From Myrica gale (Eukaryota; Streptophyta; Magnoliopsida; Fagales; Myricaceae): a DNA stretch of 64,000 nucleotides. Shown here piece after piece: positions 57,522-64,000 of this stretch. The translations under genes were made by a program, and so were the position numbers. The stretch covers positions 124,001-188,000 of the forward strand of contig OZ005619.1 of NCBI GenBank assembly GCA_963930655.1. Direction: 5' to 3'. Under the pieces are notes generated by a model. It was not told the origin of the DNA. It did not search any database and saw only the letters and a program-made list of their open reading frames with translations. Numbering within the stretch: the stretch's first letter is position 1; each line of letters starts with the position of its first letter.

Positions 57522-59397
57522 TGGTGTAGAAGCCCACTCTCCTCTCTTCGCCCGCCCCCTCCCCTCCAAAAACCAGGAAAGCCCCTGCAAACGTTGCCTG
57601 CTAATTTCCTAGGAACTTAAAACGTTATAAACTCTTACCATTTGGTTAATGATTACTTCCGTAGAATACGAAACACGCACAAGAGAAGATAGCTCATGGT
57701 AACGACTAAAACTTTTGTCTTTAACGGTCACTGCATCTAAAGGCTGTGAACTCTATGAAACTTTCATTTCATATCTGTTGTGGTGTGAGCTTTGAACTGC
57801 TGCTCCATGTTCTTCCTTCTCTACTTATTTTTATTCCTTTCACAATTATGATAACGATTCGCAGTTAGCCAATTCCGAAGGTTAGGATTAGACTGTACAG
57901 TATCTTGTTCAATGGCTACAGTGGAATATTGTTATGTCCAGGTGGCACTTGTATGTTTGCTTGAGGAATTGTTTCAAAATCTTAATGCAAGCAAGACAAG
58001 TCTCATTGAATCAATCTTTTAACCGAATCTCGTATAACAAGAATCGAATTCCCTCCTGCTGGTGGGTGGATGGAGAATGCTCTGTTTCTGATCCAGTAAC
58101 AAGCTGTTGCTGGTGGGCTGATGGAGCTCGCGTTTCCACAAGCCTTGATTTGCAGCTGTAGTATCTATATGTATACAAGGTCACGGCTGCACTTAGAAGA
58201 CATAGAGGCAGTTTAAATTTCTACCAAAAATATACAGGCACAAAAATTTCAGAAATTTCAAAGTCATACCGCAACAATTGCTTTAAAACAACAGCAAAAA
58301 TTATAGCCAAGACATACAGCAAAGACGCTTCTTTGCGACATTGTTTCATAATTAATGGAATACATAATTAATAAAAAAGCAAACAAAATTATTCGCCTAG
58401 GCCACAAAATTCTTCCAGAAACAACTTTTTTTTTCCTCAAACAAACCTTCTAATTAAAATTGCAAAACGAGGTAAAAAACAAGAAAGAAGTAACACTGCT
58501 GTCCTAACTAAATATTACAGTTATCTGGAATACGGTTCAATTGCAAATTTGAAAACCATTTCAGTTGGTTTTCTTCTCTTCTTCATTTGAGGCTATGGCC
58601 TCTGCACCATCACCATTGGTGACCTGGTCATCCTCGCCACCAAAGCCAAATTCGTTGACACGCTTCTTGTCCACTGGATATACCCACTTCTGGTACAGAT
58701 ATATCAAAAATATAACATCTGCAAGCCAGCAAAAAGATGTGAAAATCACAGATAATTGAAAAAAGAGGCCATGACTATAAGGAAATGAGACATACGTAGC
58801 ACATAACTAGGCCACAAAATCAACAGTTTCATAGTGGTCTTTAGGTCATGATGCCCGTAAAGATGTACTGACAATAATAGCACTTGCATGACAACTTGAG
58901 AACAAAGGGAAAGGAAATCTTTAACTGTGATGCATAAAATACTATGCTGCAGGTACAGTGGGTCTTAACCATCTACGGGCTTCCCACAGGGTCTTGGTTG
59001 TAAGCTAGGCAGCTCGAGCCTTCTAATGAAATTTAGAGCAGTTCTCTACCAATATTTTTTTTTTATAAGTAAGAGATTATTATTAAAATTATGTGAGAAC
59101 AGAATTCTCTACCAATAATGTTCAAGTATTCCAAACTTTTCCGGAAAGCAATGAACCAAAACCCATGTATAAATGAAAGATAGTGAAAAAGGACACAACT
59201 CGACACAGGCTAAACACGACACCTGCTTGCAGCTCCATTCCTGCACAAGTTTTTAAGGCCAAAAACCATTCATGGCCATGACAGTATATAGAAGTAACTG
59301 ATCAAAACATTCTCATCCTGTTTTCCTATTTTCCCAAAAAGAGCAAGAAACTAGGAACAGGACCATAATACTGAATTATAAATACCCAACAAATTCT
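57320..59397. repeat. Segmental duplication, copy B
   Basis: This is the partner of 50126-52267 in the same orientation. It carries the SGS3 tail and 3' flank and the intact 3' end of the CLPTM1-like gene, including part of its last intron. In contrast to copy A, the coding part of the CLPTM1 exon here is open. Confidence 0.92.
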
Positions 59398-62300
59398 GGA
59401 AAAGAATGACACAATGCAGCCTGACAAAATTAAGCTTCACACTACCCCCTTCTATCAAACTCCAGGACATCGCAGGTTAGGGTGCTGCACTGTTTAAGGT
59501 CCTTTGACCACAATTAACCAACACTTAATGTAGCTTCCAGGTGGTGGCATCAGTTTTCCTTGAACATATCAGGTTCACATGACTATCGTTATAATATCAC
59601 CGATCTCCTTTAGCTTTGGTACCATCAATTGCATCAGGCACTTCTTCCACTCTTTCTTCCCATTTATATTTGTTTCTTTCAATAAGTAGCATCACTAAAC
59701 CTCTATTACCAACCCCTCATTTACTAAGGGAATCAAATGAATATGCCTTGCGAATAAAAGTATGTCTTACCATCACGAAAGACAGACAGACGATGTAGTG
59801 TTGGCATTTTTATGACAAAGGCAAAGAGATCATCGATGATAGTGTTGAGGAATTTGTATGTCATCTGTCTCCAGGGGAGATGAGCAACAGACTTGAGCTT
59901 ATAATTTATGAACAATTGAGGGCACATCATTATAAAACCTGAAACAATGAATTCAAGTGCAAAGGGAAACAAACCTGTCAAACATTGTACCTAAAATAGG
60001 GGATTCAAAAGAGATTGTTCAAGAGAAAAATTGGCACATGATGTCAAAAAGTTAGAGAGAGAGGGGGGGATATAAATGGCAAAGTTAGCAACTGAATGCA
60101 AATCAGAGTAACGAACTGACTACAGGTCCTAGTGAATAGAAAAAAAAAAATTATGCTCTCTATGTTCCAAAGGTTTATATCGAGTAAACAACCAAACAAA
60201 GGAACCAGTATGATCAGTTACTTGTGATGATGGAGGTCAAAAGTGAACACCATGAAGGCGCAGGCATTCTAAGAAAATGTGGAAAAAGGTAAAGCCTTGA
60301 GATGGCCTATGTTTGAGAAGCATCTTTGGTTGACATTTTACAAGTTTCTTTTTACACAAAATTTATACCATATGCTCTTTGCTTGGCTCTTCACAAAACA
60401 AATAAATATGGAATTTGAGGAACAAATAAACAAAGACCACAAATATGATACGGCTCCCACAAAAGGGTTATTTTGACGCAATGACCCCAATTCCTGAGGA
60501 AGAAAAACTGCTTTATTCAACTCCATTTATGATGACATAAACATCTCAATGACTTGCTCAGACCATTAGAATTAAAAACTGAAATATCACAATAACCAGT
60601 TTTGGAGGAACAGGCTTACCAAACATGTACACACAGCTTGTCAGTGAAGAAAGAATCCAAGAATACCAGCTCTTGTGGCGTTCATACATGAGTGAGTAGA
60701 CCGATGAACATGCAGCAAGGAAGAGAAGCACATAGGTCAAATACTTCATTGCAATATCATCATATTCCTTAGTCTTATTCCCTGCGTAGGAATCCCGATC
60801 CCGGAACCTCAACATAGGTATCTTCCCACTTCTATCAACCTGGGGATTAAACACACACATTATAAAATCTGCTAACTCACAAGGTGACTTAAAGGTTCTG
60901 AGCAATATAAATAGCTTTGGAGCAGATAGAATGTTAGCATGAGTCAAAGTTGTAGGTTTCTGGGTGACAAAATGACCACAATTAGAAGGGTGTGCAAAAA
61001 ATGAAAATGCCGTTATATTAGTACATCATACATGTCCTGTACAGTCCCAAGCATGAAAAGATGATATGTGGGGGTGCGGGTGCACACATTTCCTTGTATG
61101 TGAATTCAGCAGGGACAGTAAGGAGCAGATGTTTGGAAAAGAAGTACATCAAGCATAGACAAATGACAAAGAAAGTGATGAGCACACAAGAACATTCAGA
61201 AGCCATGACATCTCCGTCTAGATTCTCTTGCGCGCATTAAGCCCTCATAATTGTTTTAACCTTGGAAGAGACAACGCACACAAAGAAACATTATTCAAGT
61301 ATCATAACTATAAATATTACCTCTATGTGCATGGCTTTTCCAATTTTCCAAAACTCAATGCAGACACCAACTCCAGAACTTGCCAGTATCATCCATGATG
61401 TATCATTGTCGAATAGATAGAGGAAAACAATGAGCTGACATAAAAAGCTCACAACAACAGACTTTGCAGACAGTCCTTCCATAGACTTATTTTTGTTCCA
61501 AAATTGGATATCTACAGTGGGAAACAATCAGATTTGATATTAAGCTCAATCCTCGAGAACATCCAAGGATGAAATTTAAGAATGGAAATCATTATTTACC
61601 ATTCTTGAATGCCAAGAAGTCAAACACTGAATGAAGTAACGAAACAACCATCGTGATTCCCAAGAGGTAGGGATTTCCTTCCAAGAACACCCTCTAAGAA
61701 AATTATCCAGTTAGCATTTAGAGAAATGAATATTTACAGGTAACTTTTATTCACAACAATTCTTATAAGAGTTTGAGCTCCAAAAAATGGACATAAAAAA
61801 AATTCCTGCATTCTTTTTAATTTATGCCCAAGATTTCAAATGACGAGTATTTTGTTAAATATAGTCAAACCTAGTGGCTATTTCACGTTTATAATACCTT
61901 ATTAGAAAAATATATTTCGAACTTTCAAAAAATATTGCAAGATAAGCTTCATTTATCTTAAGACTTTTAAATTGATCGGCAGCTCCTGCCAGAAAAACTT
62001 CCTACAGTGAGACAGAAGAAATACCTTCAACTCATCAGCCTCGCCTTCAAGCATGCTTCCATAACTACGGTGAACCTGGAAAGATTGGTCAATCTGCAGG
62101 AATAGTTGCCACTTGGTCATGCTTATGGGACCCACCTCCAGATTTAGTGGCAATTCTGTCACGGTCTCATTTAGCGGTATCAACTTGTCTCTGAGCAACC
62201 AAAACTCATTGAAGAAGATGGTTGGGTAGTAGTTCCCTGTACTAGGCTCAACATTCAAGTCTGCAAATCTATGTCAAGAAACTCAAAGCTGTGATAACGG

Positions 62301-64000
62301 ACTCAGTCTTCTATAGTCTATAACTAGGCCAGGAAATTAATATTAGAGGAAATCACCAAGGACATTTGGTAGCTTCAACAATCTTTATGCATGAAAATTG
62401 AATCTTTTGACAGGCTGATGAAACATATTTATGAACATCAAATGTACGAAAAAGTGCTACCTAACATTATTATCTATGGCTTAACCAAGTCGGAAAAATT
62501 TATTGGAATCTATATAAACCAGACCAAGTAGAGAGAAATACAGAACAATAAAAAAAACAAATCTGGGAGGATACATGGAGCAACATTTGGTGGTGCAGCA
62601 TTATGAGGGTATCTGCAGGGAAAAAAGTGCGAGCAATAAGCAAGTTTAGCAACAAAGTAGCTCATAAAAATGAAACAAGCTGAGCTTGAGTTTTCTCCGG
62701 TTGCACATTCAGTTTATACACTGAAGAAAATGAGGTAAGCTACAACTCACAGATACACAAATATTGACACTAGTAACATTTAGATTACAACCTAGAAATT
62801 AAAGGTGGAGACAAAAGCAACATCACACCCTGATAAGACACTTCTATGATTATAGGATCATTAACATCCATTATTTGGATTTCAATCGCGAAGGACCACT
62901 TTCTGAAGCATTTTTAGGGCTGCATATATGCTTCTATATATAATTTCAAGCAATTAACTTCTCATAACTGACAATATGGTAACTACATCATGTCAGTTAA
63001 ATCCACCAATTTCTTTTGGAGGCAAGAAGCTTACCCAAAGAGCAAGAAACCACAGAAGTTAAAAAAGTATGATGTCTGAAGGGAATTGAAACACAACTTA
63101 ACACGACTGCTAAGAAAAGAAAAATGAAAACTAACAAAAAACAGCTCCAAAACCAAATCAAGGCAAGTAACCCCACCCTTGGACATCTTTAAAATTCTAG
63201 CTACTCTTTTCCACCATAGATGCTTGACCAATGTCCAAGAGTACAGCAAAGAAGGGTAGATACATGTACATATGGACGTCGAGAGGCTTAAGACATGTTC
63301 AAATTTCAAAACAGCGGTTCCATTTCTGAGAAACTTCACAATACTAGTACCATAATGAAACTTTGCAATACTAGTACCATCATTGACCAGATAGTACTAG
63401 CCTCAGGTACGACAAAAGATTAGGATGGCATTACACTAAGATGCTTTTTCATAAACGACCCTAACTGAAAAAATACTTTTCTCACAGGATCATCCTTTCT
63501 CATTTTCTATGTAAATAAACAATTACACTTCAAAATCATAATCTGACCAAGAAATAAAAGTAGTCAGAAAAAGGAGTTCAAGTCAGTAGGCAAACCAGAA
63601 ATCTGTATCAATATATACACAACTAACAAAAGTATCCAACGTTAAAAAACGCAGCAGAATGGACTCATAAACCTGATGGCCAACTGACACTCATTAGAAC
63701 ACACCTTGTAAAATCGTCTACTAAATTGATTGTAATATTTGGTTTCCAATAGGGAACCCACTCCACAAGTTTATCCTCTTTAGAGTCATCTTCCACATCA
63801 TCAACCACCTGATACCAGTACGAATCCTCATTAGGGTATGAACAGAATAGGGAAAAATACAAGATAGAAACAAGATGTGCCATCGCACAGATTCTGAGAG
63901 GCACAGCTCATTTAGCAAGTCTTCCTAAAGTTACGCATGAAATATTTAGTAGTAAAGGACAAACCTCAGTCACTGTTTCAACCTCATCAGAACCTTTCGA
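58561..64000 (-). CDS. CLPTM1: CLPTM1-family multi-pass membrane protein (cleft lip and palate transmembrane protein 1-like), 5' end beyond window
   Basis: Nine exons are visible on the minus strand: from the right edge to 63965, then 63808-63705, 62612-62575, 62260-62025, 61693-61600, 61511-61321, 60839-60620, 59938-59771 and 58718-58561. All phases fit, all junctions are GT-AG and no stop occurs before the TGA at 58561. Conserved family stretches include EWVPYWKPNITINLVDDFTR, NYYPTIFFNEFWLLRDKLIP, NPYLLGITMVVSLLHSVFDF, QFWNKNKSMEGLSAKSVVVS, FINYKLKSVAHLPWRQMTYK, FLNTIIDDLFAFVIKMPTLH and LIYLYQKWVYPVDKKRVNEF. Several hydrophobic helices are evident in the last five exons. Eukaryotic relatives are ER or Golgi membrane proteins. 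The plant role is unknown. The gene is convergent with SGS3 copy B, with about 1 kb between stop codons, and its N-terminus lies beyond 64000. Confidence 0.95.

Noticed and set aside
60055-60075. Purine-rich microsatellite in a CLPTM1 intron
   Set aside because: Short and ordinary, not worth a separate repeat call.

Overview
This is plant nuclear DNA, almost certainly from a eudicot. Genes are split by AT-rich GT-AG introns, intergenic space is full of MITEs, LINE, LTR and CACTA remnants, and every recognisable protein is a plant family: GFAT, ZF-HD homeobox, SFT2-like, class III peroxidase 47, MMD1/MS1-like PHD protein, DAO-type auxin dioxygenase, SGS3 and CLPTM1. I cannot name the species. 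Nothing prokaryotic, viral or organellar was seen.

Layout. 1-3.2 kb: 5' end of a minus-strand glucosamine-6-phosphate synthase gene with a SINE in an intron. 3.3-8.9 kb: transposon-derived sequence (AT-rich MITE, CACTA fragment with GC-rich inverted repeats, LTR-like block). 9-14.4 kb: two orphan plus-strand exons, one from a SET-domain lysine methyltransferase and one from a LigB/DODA-like dioxygenase, with LINE fragments and a long hairpin MITE around them. 15.4-16.4 kb: a Mutator-type MITE nested inside another inverted-repeat element. 16.47-19.24 kb: a structurally complete non-autonomous LTR retrotransposon (5-bp target duplication, degraded gag, internal minisatellite). 23.3-24.1 kb: an intact intronless ZF-HD gene. 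24.4-27.8 kb: retroposon scraps and a fold-back element with a 17-bp target duplication.

28.1-33.0 kb: complete six-exon SFT2-like gene. 34.0-35.4 kb: complete four-exon peroxidase 47-type gene. 37.9-42.5 kb: five-exon PHD-finger gene whose reading frame is broken by a one-base shortfall in a poly-T tract and whose first splice junction does not resolve cleanly. 42.7-44.8 kb: an inverted duplication of that gene's upstream region plus Tourist-like MITEs. 45.1-48.7 kb: a CACTA element with a decayed transposase.

49.0-64.0 kb: two broken SGS3 copies (the RNA-silencing cofactor of RDR6), each followed by the convergent 3' end of a CLPTM1-like gene. This is a segmental duplication of about 2.1 kb, with an intact DAO-type dioxygenase gene between the copies. 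The right-hand CLPTM1 gene is intact as far as the window shows and runs off the right edge. Both SGS3 copies carry nonsense, frameshift and deletion lesions, and they share one two-base lesion, which suggests the gene was broken before it was duplicated. The genes are unrelated in function and do not form a pathway. I see no convincing new biological system. The best candidates for follow-up are the duplicated SGS3 relics, the frameshifted PHD gene, the minisatellite-bearing retrotransposon and the orphan-exon block.
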